From an uncultured bacterium (GTDB lineage Bacteria; Patescibacteriota; Minisyncoccia; Phycocordibacterales; Phycocordibacteraceae): a DNA stretch of 34,462 nucleotides. Position 1 is the stretch's first letter. Every line of letters starts with the position of its first letter. The DNA lies in contig CALLKD010000124.1 in the NCBI GenBank assembly GCA_938008595.1, positions 1-34,462 on the forward strand, read 5' to 3'. The position numbers and the translations under genes were made by a program. Below are positions 7,429 through 15,663 of the stretch, in pieces. The notes below the pieces were generated by a model, which did not search any database, was not told where the DNA came from, and saw only the letters and a list, made by a program, of their open reading frames with translations.

Positions 7429-7788
7429 ATGGAAATACAGTTCAAACATTCTGAAGACACAATTTCTCAGGGACTCACGCTACGTATAGAGGATAGACTG
7501 CAAAAGCTCGCAAAGTTTGTATCTGACGATGAGCGTGAAGTGCGTGCAGAGTTTGAACTGCACCGAGATAGCAGTGACCACCATTCAGACAAGAAGTGGC
7601 AAGCATCACTCACCGTTACCGCAACAGGTAAAAGCGTTACCAGCACCGCGGCAGGGGAAACAGAAGACATTGCCTCCGACAGAGCGATAGAAGAAATACG
7701 CGAAGTACTCCTAAAGAAAAACAACCGGATTCGTAGTATTGAAAGAAAGCGGGGAATGTTCTGGAAACTATTCTCTCGTGAGAAGTAA
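7429..7788 (+). CDS. hpf: Ribosome hibernation promoting factor (HPF/RaiA family)
   Basis: A 119-aa protein of the HPF/YfiA beta-alpha-beta-beta-beta-alpha fold. It binds the 30S decoding region and silences ribosomes in slow growth. The MEIQFKHSED start, the basic LRIEDRLQKLAKF helix, the central beta region and the final helix DRAIEEIREVLLKK fit the short form. The C-terminal dimerisation domain of long HPF is absent; a short basic tail FWKLFSREK replaces it. The stop is 1 nt from the stop of the convergent fmt gene. Confidence 0.85.
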   Translation: MEIQFKHSEDTISQGLTLRIEDRLQKLAKFVSDDEREVRAEFELHRDSSDHHSDKKWQASLTVTATGKSVTSTAAGETEDIASDRAIEEIREVLLKKNNRIRSIERKRGMFWKLFSREK

Positions 7789-7789
7789 C

Positions 7790-8650
7790 CTACTCAGGCG
7801 CCCACCCGTTTTGTGCTAGATATGAGAACGGCTGCTCTGTTTTTCCTTCAGGCAGTATCGTAGTCACTACAAACACACCATCTGTGTAGTGTGCTTCTTT
7901 AATCTTACAGCGCAGCTTCTGTTCTCCCTTAGCAGCAAAGAAGTAGGTGCCTGGTGACTCTTTATATGCACGGTACTTACTCCAGTTTAGATATGCATCA
8001 CCGGCAATAGACAATAGCCCTTCTTCCTTTCGTATCTTAGGAGCCCTTGTTGCAAGGGAATCATCTTGCGGAACCGGTGCAATAGATCCCTCAATAAAAG
8101 AAGGGAGTGTTTCAATAAGTAGAGAGGATCCGGCGTCAATTAAACGAGGACGCAATTCTTGTATTGTCTCCGCAGGAGAAATGGGGAGCACTTCTTGCGC
8201 AAGTACATCACCCGCATCAAGCCTAAACACCATCTGCTGAATAGTTACCCCTGTCTCAGACTCTCCCTGCAAAAGTGCAGCCTCAACTGGTGAAGCACCT
8301 CTGTATTTAGGAAGGAGGGAATAGTGCACGTTAAGGATGCCCTTCGGAAAGGCATGTATAACTGCCTCTGGAATAATTTTTCCATACGCCACTGCAATGC
8401 CATACGCGGCACCTGACTCAGAGATGGTTTGTAAAAGCGTGGCATCAAGCACTTCTGGTGTTAGCACCGGAATACCATGCTCGAGTGCCCACACCTTTGT
8501 AACGCATGGGGTGAGTGTCATACCTCTTCCTTGAGGAGCGTCTGGTGAGGTCACCACAAGCGTAGGGACATACCCAGCCGCTACAAGTGCAGCAAGTGTG
8601 TCACGCGCCACGTACGGCGTACCAAAGAATATAAAAGGGATATTACTCAT
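7790..8650 (-). CDS. fmt: Methionyl-tRNA formyltransferase
   Basis: A 286-aa protein (E. coli 315 aa) that transfers formyl from 10-formyl-THF to Met-tRNAi. The N-terminal Rossmann part contains IFFGTPYVARDTL, the substrate motif NVHYSLLPKYRGASPV with catalytic Asn and His, and the catalytic Asp in FRLDAGD. The C-terminal OB-like domain is present but short. It overlaps the end of def by 8 nt (8643-8650), so the formylation and deformylation enzymes are translationally coupled. The gene shares the def promoter. Confidence 0.95.
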   Translation of the reverse strand: MSNIPFIFFGTPYVARDTLAALVAAGYVPTLVVTSPDAPQGRGMTLTPCVTKVWALEHGIPVLTPEVLDATLLQTISESGAAYGIAVAYGKIIPEAVIHAFPKGILNVHYSLLPKYRGASPVEAALLQGESETGVTIQQMVFRLDAGDVLAQEVLPISPAETIQELRPRLIDAGSSLLIETLPSFIEGSIAPVPQDDSLATRAPKIRKEEGLLSIAGDAYLNWSKYRAYKESPGTYFFAAKGEQKLRCKIKEAHYTDGVFVVTTILPEGKTEQPFSYLAQNGWAPE

Positions 8651-9179
8651 GCGTATCCTCTAGTGCACGAGAACCTGTGGGCCTAAGCTCATACAGTTCT
8701 TCTGCATGATCAATAAACAGAAAGCCATTAAGGTGATCCGTCTCGTGCTGAAATATTTGTGCCAATAGCCCTCCGCCGCCACGCTCAAAGTAGGTTCCGT
8801 GCTCGTCTTGTGCTCTAACACTGGCGCGTATAAAACGATATGCCTTGCCATATATACGACGTACAGAAAGACACCCCTCATCCATATACTCACGCTTACG
8901 TGAGGTGCGGGTAAACTCTGGATTTATATATACACCGACATCAGCAGGCACCACTACGCCTTCAGGGGGTGTGGTGAGTCGGTCATACCGAACGATGAAA
9001 ATACGCTTTGATACACCGATCTGGGGGGCCGCTAGTGCAACACCATCAGGCTGTGCATCTAGCGCCTCTCGCATATTGGCGAGAATTGTCTGTAGGGCTG
9101 GGGTACCAAATTCCTCAGGAAGCACCTCATTGGCAACCTCCCGTAGTACTGGATCACCATCTTGCACAATTGTTTCCAT
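8643..9179 (-). CDS. def: Peptide deformylase
   Basis: A 178-aa protein that removes the N-formyl group from nascent peptides. All three motifs are present: GVALAAPQIG (G-x-G-x-A-A-P-Q-I), EGCLSVR with the metal Cys, and QHETDHLNG with the HExxH metal site. The insertion YGKAYRFIRASVRAQDEHG is of ordinary size. The start ATG 9179 lies 6 nt after an extended -10 (TGC-TATCTT), so the mRNA is predicted leaderless. It is the first gene of def-fmt and is downstream of the ncRNA terminator. Confidence 0.96.
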   Translation of the reverse strand: METIVQDGDPVLREVANEVLPEEFGTPALQTILANMREALDAQPDGVALAAPQIGVSKRIFIVRYDRLTTPPEGVVVPADVGVYINPEFTRTSRKREYMDEGCLSVRRIYGKAYRFIRASVRAQDEHGTYFERGGGGLLAQIFQHETDHLNGFLFIDHAEELYELRPTGSRALEDTHE

Positions 9180-9185
9180 ACCAAG

Positions 9186-9194
9186 AAGATAGCA
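9186..9194 (-). promoter_or_regulatory. Extended -10 promoter of def-fmt
   Basis: TGC-TATCTT on the minus strand ends 6 nt before ATG 9179. No -35 is visible. The promoter lies directly after the T-run of the upstream terminator. Confidence 0.6.
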
Positions 9195-9203
9195 TATGCA
9201 TAG

Positions 9204-9228
9204 AAAAAGGCTCCCATGGTAAGGAGCC
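9204..9228 (-). terminator. Intrinsic terminator of the ncRNA
   Basis: On the minus strand GGCTCC (9228-9223), an 8-nt loop, GGAGCC (9214-9209) and TTTTT (9208-9204). It ends the unit that begins at the promoter 9449-9421. Confidence 0.85.
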
Positions 9229-9414
9229 TGGCGGAGAAAGAACTATATAGAGGGTGTTGTGCGCACGACAGCACGAACGCTTTGACTGAAGATGACAGGG
9301 CACATCTAGAATCAGTACGTTAGCACCACCGTGCGCACGAGTTCATCGCAGCAGCTCGTGGTCAGGGCACGGCGCGCAGAGAACCCCACATGGCTTGGAC
9401 CCACACAAGCCAAT
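9204..9414 (-). ncRNA. Candidate structured ncRNA, about 211 nt, family unknown
   Basis: No convincing protein is encoded between priA-like and def, yet the interval has a near-perfect promoter (9449-9421) and a rho-independent terminator (9228-9204) on the same strand. The predicted start is A9414. Read 5' to 3' on the minus strand, it shows a 5' hairpin (GGCUUG/CAAGCC, 9411-9406 with 9397-9392) and then a region beginning GGGG at 9387 whose UGCGCGC can pair with GUGCGCA near the 3' side. Inside that lie one arm with stacked stems CCGUGC/GCACGG and CACGAG/CUCGUG, and another with ACUGA/UCAGU and AGAUG/CAUCU. This suggests a three-way junction. I see no SRP GGAA-loop core, no tmRNA tRNA-like end or tag, and no RNase P signature. 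It might be a divergent 6S-like RNA or a lineage-specific RNA. Confidence 0.75.
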
Positions 9415-9420
9415 ACTGTC

Positions 9421-9449
9421 TTTATATGCCTACAACAATTCAGTGTCAA
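9421..9449 (-). promoter_or_regulatory. Strong sigma70 promoter of the ncRNA
   Basis: TTGACA (9449-9444), exactly 17 nt, then TATAAA (9426-9421) on the minus strand. The -35 lies inside the last codons of priA-like and the spacer covers its stop. Confidence 0.85.
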
Positions 9450-11271
9450 TACGAACTTTAACTGATTGGGGAAGTGTTCGTAGTGCTGATACAAGTGCTT
9501 CGTTTGGCCATTCATCTTTCTTTGCACGGTACACGAGTGTCCGCTTATATCCAGCTGAAGATACTGGTCTGTCGGGAAGTTGTATAAAAGCATATCCTTG
9601 TATGGTGGGTGCGATATCTTCATGTACCAGGGCAACGTGAGTGCGAGACCCTTCAATGGTGAGGGTTACCAGCGTACCAAACGGAGGATATGAAAGTGCC
9701 GTGCGTAGCGCTGTCTCCTCCTTGAAAAATGCACCGGTGCCACGCTCACTAAACGTTTCAAATACCGTGTCTTCAGGGTGGCGAGTCGCAATTACAAGTT
9801 TCTTTGAAAGACTTCCGAAGAGAAAGACAAGACGTAAGAAGCGCTCCCGTGCTCTCCAAAAAGGAAGTGCAAGAAGCGAGTCAGAGGACGCTACCACTGA
9901 GAGCGTGAGTGGAAACTCCTTTTCTGATACTTGGAGCCAAGGCAACATTGCTTCGGTGCCAACCACAATGCATGAAGTATCAAGAAGTGGATGCAACAGC
10001 TTCTGTACATGCGCATGACTTCGTATGGTTTCTGCAGCAAAGGAAACAATTGGGGTGTCAGTAAACACAGCGCGCAGTTCTTCCTCTACTCGTTCAATAC
10101 CAATACCAAGTGGAAGCAAGTTCCAGCTACCACAACGAGTACAAAGTGTGGTGGCGCTTTGTACCGTGTGTCCATCATTTGAGCGCAGTACTCGCACGCC
10201 TTGTTCAACACTAAAGGAGAGGGTGCGACCTCGTTCATCAGTCACTGTCTGACCACAGTCCTTACACACCACAGCAGGTGCATACCCCTTACGTACGGCA
10301 AGCACCGCTATATGCACTGGTGCTTTTCCCTGTAGCGCTGCCCTAATCTCTGCCAAGAGTTCATCTGACACTGCCTTCCATACCTTTTTTTCAGGTGCGT
10401 CCTTGGGACTACGTACATCAACCACACTAACTACAGACGTGCTCGTACTAGCTAAAGGCGCATCTGGGTGAGGACGATATTCAAGTGGAAGCGGGAAGTC
10501 ACCTACGAGAAGCGCTTCCTGTGCACTTCTTGCACGCTCACGTGCTGCTATACGGTAATCAAGATACGGGCGAGTAACTGCTTGGTATGTGCCTGCGCTA
10601 ACACGTTCAAGTATGGTGAGTGCTCGGTGCGCTAGGGGAAGCCACTCATGCGCAGGAGTGGTAATCACAAGCCCGGTGTACTCCCGTGCCTGTGCAAATA
10701 GCACTGCACGTTTCTTCGGTGTGGTTGTGCCTGCAATACAAAGTGGCTTCAAGTCGCTAAAGTATGTTTGCCAATATATAAGCTCCGCAAGTGACGGCAC
10801 GATAAGTTGCACCGTATCCCCGTGAGACACTACGTCCTGTATTGCCTTTCTGTACACCTCCTTACGGGTAGCAAGCTCTGCCTCAATAGTAGTGGGAAGT
10901 GTTGTGTACGCTCGCACCTTCTTTTGTTTCGGGAATAGCACTTCTGCACGCACATACTCTCCAATGAGTGCCGTGAGTACGAGCCCTACGGACGTAGCAT
11001 GATAGAGTGCAACCATACGGGCGGCTTCCATAAGCTCCTTTGAAAGAGCACCCTCCTCTACTGGATCACTTGAAGCTAGAGTGAACGATGCTCGCTTAAG
11101 CTCTGACTTACGCTCTGCAACCGTTGCACAATCAACAACCACTCCCTGAATAGGGGTACGGCGTAGCGTTACTGAAACCAGTGCTCCTGGTTGGAGCTTC
11201 TTGGTACTGCGGTACGAAAGGGTGCCCTGTGGCGCAGACTTTGAGAATGGAATTACGTCTAGTACGTACAT
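9430..11271 (-). CDS. priA: PriA-like primosomal protein, helicase motifs degenerate
   Basis: A 613-aa protein (E. coli PriA 732). The N-terminal 3'-DNA-binding part (MYVLDVIPFS ... GALVSVTLRRTPIQGVVV) is recognisable, as are the segment RKGYAPAVVCKDCG, a second LCTRCGSW pair and PLGIGIERVEEEL. The C-terminal LSYPPFGTLVTLTIEG region is also present. However, where PriA has GSGKTEVY the sequence is ATRKEVY (res 134-140), and where DEEH stands it reads LERV (221-224). The Walker A and DEAH-type boxes are thus lost, and only four of the eight zinc cysteines are seen. It probably binds forks or proteins without ATP-driven unwinding. ATG 11271 has a -10 6 nt upstream. It is preceded by murA by 19 nt. 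Confidence 0.85.
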   Translation of the reverse strand: MYVLDVIPFSKSAPQGTLSYRSTKKLQPGALVSVTLRRTPIQGVVVDCATVAERKSELKRASFTLASSDPVEEGALSKELMEAARMVALYHATSVGLVLTALIGEYVRAEVLFPKQKKVRAYTTLPTTIEAELATRKEVYRKAIQDVVSHGDTVQLIVPSLAELIYWQTYFSDLKPLCIAGTTTPKKRAVLFAQAREYTGLVITTPAHEWLPLAHRALTILERVSAGTYQAVTRPYLDYRIAARERARSAQEALLVGDFPLPLEYRPHPDAPLASTSTSVVSVVDVRSPKDAPEKKVWKAVSDELLAEIRAALQGKAPVHIAVLAVRKGYAPAVVCKDCGQTVTDERGRTLSFSVEQGVRVLRSNDGHTVQSATTLCTRCGSWNLLPLGIGIERVEEELRAVFTDTPIVSFAAETIRSHAHVQKLLHPLLDTSCIVVGTEAMLPWLQVSEKEFPLTLSVVASSDSLLALPFWRARERFLRLVFLFGSLSKKLVIATRHPEDTVFETFSERGTGAFFKEETALRTALSYPPFGTLVTLTIEGSRTHVALVHEDIAPTIQGYAFIQLPDRPVSSAGYKRTLVYRAKKDEWPNEALVSALRTLPQSVKVRIDTELL

Positions 11272-11277
11272 GCCCCC

Positions 11278-11283
11278 ATGATA
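11278..11283 (-). promoter_or_regulatory. -10 of priA-like gene
   Basis: TATCAT on the minus strand, 6 nt before ATG 11271. There is no clear -35. The position matches the leaderless pattern seen at other genes. Confidence 0.45.
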
Positions 11284-11290
11284 CCCCTTC

Positions 11291-12619
11291 CTATGAAATA
11301 CCGGTGCCTTTGTACGTTTCTATACTCGCCCCGATGTCCTGAAGTCTTGTCACCAAGTCCTCATATCCTCGATTAATGCTGTATACATTACGCAAAATGG
11401 ACCTACCTTCAGCTGCGAGCATACCAATGAGGAGAATGGTGGATGGGCGCAGTGCAGGAGGGCACACTATCTGTGCCGCCTTTAGGGGAGTCTTGCCGAC
11501 AATAGAAATACGGTGTGGGTCAAAGAGCTGTGTTACAGCACCCAACCTATCAAGCTCGGTGTAATAAATGGCACGCTTTTCATACACCCAGTCATGTATG
11601 AGTGTCTTACCTTCAGCTTGTGTAGCAATAACGGCAAAGAACGGCAGGTTATCAATGTTCATTCCAGGATACGGTCGTGCATGAATCTTCTCTGGAAATG
11701 CAATGAGTGTGGACTTCTGTATATGAAGATCCATTAGTTTGGTAATACCATTCTCAGAAATAGCCGGTGCGCTGAGGGTATAGGAGAGTCCCATCTTCTG
11801 AAGCACGGCAAGCTCTACCTCAAGAAATTCAATTGGGACACGTCGTATGATGAGCTCAGAGTTGGTGGTAGCGGCAGCAGCGATAAAGAACATGGCATCA
11901 GTTGGATCCTCGCCAATAGTGTAGGTAGTGTCACTGCCAGTGTCTGCCACTCCGGTAACGGTAAGTGTCGTAGTACCAAGCCCAAGCACGGTAACACCAA
12001 GGAGGCGCAGGTACCCACACACTTCCTGGACCTGATAGTTTGCTGAGGCGTACTTAATAACCGTCGTGCCTGGAATACGAGCAGCGGCATAGAGCGCATT
12101 AATAGTTGCCGTGTCACTCGACTCATAGAGCACCACCGTCGCAGGAGTAAGTTCGGTGCGAGAAATGACAAAGGCATCCTCCGTGGTCTCAATTGAAACA
12201 CCAAAGTCTTCTAGTGCCCAAAGATGTGCACGAACACTGCGTAGTCCAAGCGTGCAACCACCTGACTGGGGAATAGAGAATGACGGGAACAGGTGCAGAA
12301 GAGGGCCGATGAACATGAGAATACTGCGCGTGCGCATTGCTGCTCGTATATCAATTTCATCAAGTCGAAGTGTCTCAGGTTGCACTAACGTAACATCGTG
12401 ATCATTCCACGTTACCGTAACGCCAATTGATTCAAGTACCTCAATAAGCCTAAACACCTCTTCAATCTTTGGAACCTGCTTAAGGGTAGTGGTGCCTTTT
12501 GTAAGGAGTGACCCTGCCAACAGTGCTACCGCACCATTCTTTGAGCGGTTGGTAACAACCTGTCCGGTAAGGGGTTTGCCTCCATCAACGATAAAACTTA
12601 TCTCCTCAGTACCTGCCAT
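11291..12619 (-). CDS. murA: UDP-N-acetylglucosamine 1-carboxyvinyltransferase
   Basis: A 442-aa EPSP-synthase-fold enzyme that adds enolpyruvyl from PEP to UDP-GlcNAc, the first committed step of peptidoglycan synthesis. It keeps the Lys-Asn of the N-terminal loop (RSKNGAVALLAG), the active-site Cys in QSGGCTLGLR (the fosfomycin target), the PYPGMNID segment with Asp, and the Arg of EKRAIYYTELDRLGA. Several surrounding positions differ from the textbook enzyme (GLRS for GARP, MNID for FPTD), so it may be a diverged MurA. The open frame extends to 12673, but ATG 12619 starts the homologous MAGTEEISFIVDGG and has a TATACT 10 nt upstream. It is divergent from mreB. Confidence 0.9.
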   Translation of the reverse strand: MAGTEEISFIVDGGKPLTGQVVTNRSKNGAVALLAGSLLTKGTTTLKQVPKIEEVFRLIEVLESIGVTVTWNDHDVTLVQPETLRLDEIDIRAAMRTRSILMFIGPLLHLFPSFSIPQSGGCTLGLRSVRAHLWALEDFGVSIETTEDAFVISRTELTPATVVLYESSDTATINALYAAARIPGTTVIKYASANYQVQEVCGYLRLLGVTVLGLGTTTLTVTGVADTGSDTTYTIGEDPTDAMFFIAAAATTNSELIIRRVPIEFLEVELAVLQKMGLSYTLSAPAISENGITKLMDLHIQKSTLIAFPEKIHARPYPGMNIDNLPFFAVIATQAEGKTLIHDWVYEKRAIYYTELDRLGAVTQLFDPHRISIVGKTPLKAAQIVCPPALRPSTILLIGMLAAEGRSILRNVYSINRGYEDLVTRLQDIGASIETYKGTGIS

Positions 12620-12629
12620 AGATACTCGC

Positions 12630-12635
12630 AGTATA
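12630..12635 (-). promoter_or_regulatory. -10 of murA
   Basis: TATACT on the minus strand, 10 nt before ATG 12619, predicts a start near 12623 and a 3-4 nt leader. Confidence 0.5.
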
Positions 12636-12706
12636 CCTCTCCCCCTATACTTTTCACCAGAAGAGAGACACAAAAGCTAAAATTCGCGCCCTACACAAAG
12701 AGGCGA

Positions 12707-12712
12707 TACAAT
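12707..12712 (+). promoter_or_regulatory. -10 of mreB
   Basis: TACAAT ends 6 nt before ATG 12719; a weak TTCGCG at 12683-12688 could be the -35. The mRNA is predicted leaderless. Confidence 0.55.
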
Positions 12713-12718
12713 ACAGGC

Positions 12719-13732
12719 ATGAGTATGTTTTCTCCAAGACTTGGTATTGATCTGGGCACTACCAATGTCCTTGTCTTTGTGCCTGGACGAGGCGTAGTCC
12801 TGAACGAACCCTCAGTGGTGGCGGTATCTACGGAGACGAATAAGGTGGTGGCAATTGGAGTTGAGGCTAAGAAAATGATTGGCCGTACCCCTGACACCAT
12901 TACGGCATACCGCCCAATGAAGGATGGCGTTATTGCTGACTACCGAGTAACGGAAGCAATGCTCCGATACTTCATGCGTAAGGCTCTTGGCAAGTACAAC
13001 TTCTTTAAACCAACCGTATTGGTGTCAGTACCTGCAGGGGTGTCTTCAACAGAGAAGCGTGCTGTTATTGAAGCGGCAGCAAAGGCAGGTGCTGCAGATG
13101 CCTTTGTGGTTAAGGAACCAATTCTAGCTGCCATTGGTGCAGGTATTCCAATTCATGAAGCCATGGGATGGATGGTTGCTGATATTGGTGGGGGAACAAT
13201 CGATGTTGCCGTGATCTCTCTTGGAGGCATCATTGCCTCAACTAGTGTGAAGTGTGCGGGTAACAAACTAGACCGTGCAATTGTTGACCATGTTAAGCGG
13301 CACTACAATCTTGCCATTGGGGACAAGACGGCTGAGGAGATAAAGATACAAATAGGCTCTGCCGTACCGGTAGCAGAAGAGCTGAGTATGCAGGTGAAGG
13401 GAAGAGACTTAGTGCAAGGACTCCCACGAACGATTGAACTTAAAACAAATGAAGTAGTGCAGGCACTAAGCCGTGAGCTACGAGAAATGATGCAGGCAAT
13501 TCGCAAAGTACTCCAAGAAACACCACCTGAGCTTGCAAGTGACATTATCGACAATGGCATTATCCTAACCGGTGGTACATCACAGCTTCGTAACCTACCT
13601 GAGCTTGTACTTCGCAGGACCGGTGTGCAGTCAAAGCTTGCTGATGACGCCTATTACTGTGTTGCCCGGGGTACCGGTATAGCGCTTAAGCATCTTGATA
13701 CGTATAAGAAGAGTATTTTGTCTAAGAAATAG
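12719..13732 (+). CDS. mreB: Rod shape-determining protein MreB
   Basis: A 337-aa bacterial actin that organises cell-wall synthesis along the membrane. Nucleotide-site motifs are in order: phosphate 1 [15 protein letters not shown] (res 9-23), connect 1 VPAGVSSTEKRAVIEAA, phosphate 2 MVADIGGGTIDVAVIS, and the adenosine motif IILTGGTSQL. The length is typical. The MSMFSPRLG start fits the amphipathic N-terminus of the family. Divergent murA and the downstream polymerase delta' gene share the neighbourhood. Confidence 0.96.
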   Translation: MSMFSPRLGIDLGTTNVLVFVPGRGVVLNEPSVVAVSTETNKVVAIGVEAKKMIGRTPDTITAYRPMKDGVIADYRVTEAMLRYFMRKALGKYNFFKPTVLVSVPAGVSSTEKRAVIEAAAKAGAADAFVVKEPILAAIGAGIPIHEAMGWMVADIGGGTIDVAVISLGGIIASTSVKCAGNKLDRAIVDHVKRHYNLAIGDKTAEEIKIQIGSAVPVAEELSMQVKGRDLVQGLPRTIELKTNEVVQALSRELREMMQAIRKVLQETPPELASDIIDNGIILTGGTSQLRNLPELVLRRTGVQSKLADDAYYCVARGTGIALKHLDTYKKSILSKK

Positions 13733-13745
13733 TATTCGTATAGAC

Positions 13746-14450
13746 ATGAGCCATCACGCATATTTTCATATCGGGGATCAAGAGAAGGGAACTTTAGAGG
13801 CTACCACGGTTGCTATACAGATACTTGGAAGGGAAGATGCGCATACACCAGACCTTCTAACTCTTTCCTATGGATTATTTTCTGTAGACGACGCACGGGC
13901 GGTATCTGAGATGGCATCACGTGCACCACTTACCGGTGACAAGAAGGTGCTCATTATCAGTGCGCCGCGTATGTTCCATGAAGCGCAGAACGCACTGCTC
14001 AAACTTCTTGAAGAGCCTGCACCTGGCGTGACTATTATTTTGGTACTACCGTCTGAAGGCATCTTGCTTCCCACGCTTCGCTCAAGACTACTACCACTCC
14101 CCGTAGCTACGACGCTACAAGAAACACCTGAAGTAGTACGGGAGTTTGTTATAGCAACTCCCGCCGTACGAGAGAAGCTCGTAGCAAAGCTACTGGAGCG
14201 TACAAAGTCGGATAAGGAGGAGGAGAAGCAGAAGGCACGAGCAGATGCCATAACACTACTTTCAGGGCTTCTAACAGAGGCACATGGCGCACGAGCGCAG
14301 TGCACAAACGAGAAGGATCGGAAGGAACTTCATTTGTTTATGCGGGATCTTGAAAGCTTTGTTCCGCTACTCTACGACCGCTCTGCACCGTTAAAGCTCA
14401 TATTTGAACACATTCTGCTTGTTATCCCCACGCGCCCATTTGTGGCATAA
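13746..14450 (+). CDS. holB: DNA polymerase III delta'-like subunit
   Basis: A 234-aa protein resembling the core of clamp-loader delta'/gamma. It reads LISAPRMFHEAQNALLKLLEEP, then an SRL motif (LPTLRSRLLPLP), as in AAA+ clamp-loader subunits. There is no N-terminal P-loop segment, so the protein is shorter than HolB (334 aa in E. coli) and cannot bind ATP in the usual way. ATP-free delta' is normal in E. coli. The frame opens at 13695 inside mreB; ATG 13746, 13 nt after the mreB stop, precedes the homologous part. It is co-directional with mreB. Confidence 0.8.
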   Translation: MSHHAYFHIGDQEKGTLEATTVAIQILGREDAHTPDLLTLSYGLFSVDDARAVSEMASRAPLTGDKKVLIISAPRMFHEAQNALLKLLEEPAPGVTIILVLPSEGILLPTLRSRLLPLPVATTLQETPEVVREFVIATPAVREKLVAKLLERTKSDKEEEKQKARADAITLLSGLLTEAHGARAQCTNEKDRKELHLFMRDLESFVPLLYDRSAPLKLIFEHILLVIPTRPFVA

Positions 14451-14451
14451 T

Positions 14452-14480
14452 TTGACTGATTTGACGGGGTCTGTTATAAA
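14452..14480 (+). promoter_or_regulatory. Promoter of the sigma4-HARE gene
   Basis: TTGACT (14452-14457), 17 nt, then TATAAA (14475-14480); the predicted start is near 14487, 7 nt before ATG 14494. A second TTGACG at 14461-14466 is badly spaced. Confidence 0.75.
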
Positions 14481-14493
14481 TGGTGAAACACAT

Positions 14494-15606
14494 ATGGCAT
14501 CAAAATCAGCAAAAACACCCAAGAAACCGGGCACAAAGAAGAGCGCTCCTAAGCGAGCTTCTTCTTCAAAGATGGCACTAACCAAGATGTCATTTGATAG
14601 TAATGCACTTGTAAAGCAACTCCTTGCAGATGTTCCTGCACGCGCTCGTGAAGTGCTCGTATTCCGCTTTGGACTTGGTGCATCTGAAGATCGCGAGACT
14701 CTTGAGGCAATTGGGGAGCGCTGGGGCATTACCCGTGAGCGTGTTCGCCAGATTGAAGCTGCAGGTCTTGATTCGGTACGCTCTTCAAAGGCATTTAAAA
14801 ACTCTACTTCTGCATTTGATGAACTTGCGTCATACATGCATGGTCTTGGTGTCATTATCGAAGAAGAGGAACTCCTTAATGGTGTTGCTACTGATGAGAA
14901 GGCACGTAACCGCTTCCGTTTCCTCCTGGTACTTGGTAGCTCATTCTTCCGTGAACGAGAGACTGAAAACTTCTATGCGCGATGGCATGTTGATAAGGGA
15001 ACTGCTGAGAAGGTACACGAGGCGCTTACCCGTCTTTACGCAGGTCTTTCTGACACTGACGTACTCGCAGAAGGTGAGATGATGGATAAGTTTCTTGAAG
15101 AACTCAAGAATGTTAACGATGCCTATAAGAATGAGGAGGTGCTAAAGCGTTGGCTTTCACTTTCTAAGACCATTTCGTCAAACCCACTTTCTGAATGGGG
15201 ACGTAAAGAAGCGCCTGCTATTCGCACAAAGGGTATTCGTGACTTTGCGTATCTTGTCATTAAGCGCGCTGGCTCTCCAATGCACTTTGCAGATGTAGCC
15301 AAGACCATTAGCAAGCTTTTTGCTAAGGAAGCACACGTGGCAACAACACATAACGAGCTCATTAAGGACTCACGATTTGTACTTGTTGGCCGTGGACTGT
15401 ACGCACTTTCTGAATGGGGATACCAGCCAGGCGTAGTGCGTGATGTTATTCGCGACGTACTGAAGAAGCAGCCAAACCTCACTCGTGAGAAGGTTATTGA
15501 GGAGGTTAAGAAGGTGCGGTACGTAAAGGACAATACTATCTTGGTAAACCTTAACGACGCTAAATATTTTGTACGCAACAAGAACGGAACATACGCAGTA
15601 GCGTAA
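14494..15606 (+). CDS. Sigma region 4-like and HARE-HTH transcription protein
   Basis: A 370-aa protein. A basic, Lys-rich N-terminus (res 1-30) leads to a sigma70 region 4-type HTH: RAREVLVFRFGLG, then ETLEAIGERWGITRERVRQIE, which matches the -35-recognition helix of primary sigma factors. There is no region 2 for -10 melting. A helical middle follows. Around res 255-310 is a HARE-HTH module (GSPMHFADVAKTISKLF ... HNELIKDSRFVLVGRGLYALSEWGY), the fold also found in the RNAP delta subunit RpoE. A last HTH-like part ends the protein. It probably binds RNA polymerase or promoter DNA, perhaps as an abundant lineage-specific initiation factor. It has its own promoter and a strong terminator. Confidence 0.85.
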   Translation: MASKSAKTPKKPGTKKSAPKRASSSKMALTKMSFDSNALVKQLLADVPARAREVLVFRFGLGASEDRETLEAIGERWGITRERVRQIEAAGLDSVRSSKAFKNSTSAFDELASYMHGLGVIIEEEELLNGVATDEKARNRFRFLLVLGSSFFRERETENFYARWHVDKGTAEKVHEALTRLYAGLSDTDVLAEGEMMDKFLEELKNVNDAYKNEEVLKRWLSLSKTISSNPLSEWGRKEAPAIRTKGIRDFAYLVIKRAGSPMHFADVAKTISKLFAKEAHVATTHNELIKDSRFVLVGRGLYALSEWGYQPGVVRDVIRDVLKKQPNLTREKVIEEVKKVRYVKDNTILVNLNDAKYFVRNKNGTYAVA

Positions 15607-15625
15607 GTATCGTTGTTGGACTCAC

Positions 15626-15660
15626 ACAAAAGGCACTTTATGTGCCTTTTGTTGTTTTTG
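15626..15660 (+). terminator. Intrinsic terminator after sigma4-HARE gene
   Basis: An 11-bp perfect stem (15626-15636 with 15642-15652), a 5-nt loop, then TGTTTTTG. It separates this gene from the promoter at 15664. Confidence 0.9.
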
Positions 15661-15663
15661 TCT

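Noticed and set aside
9204..9414. Naming the ncRNA as SRP RNA, tmRNA, RNase P or 6S RNA
   Set aside because: No GGAA-loop SRP core, no tRNA-like ends or tag frame, no RNase P signature, and the folding looks like a three-way junction rather than a 6S rod.
9312..9656. Minus-strand 114-codon open frame across the ncRNA and priA end
   Set aside because: It is out of frame with priA, shows no family pattern, and its reading crosses a strong promoter and structured RNA.
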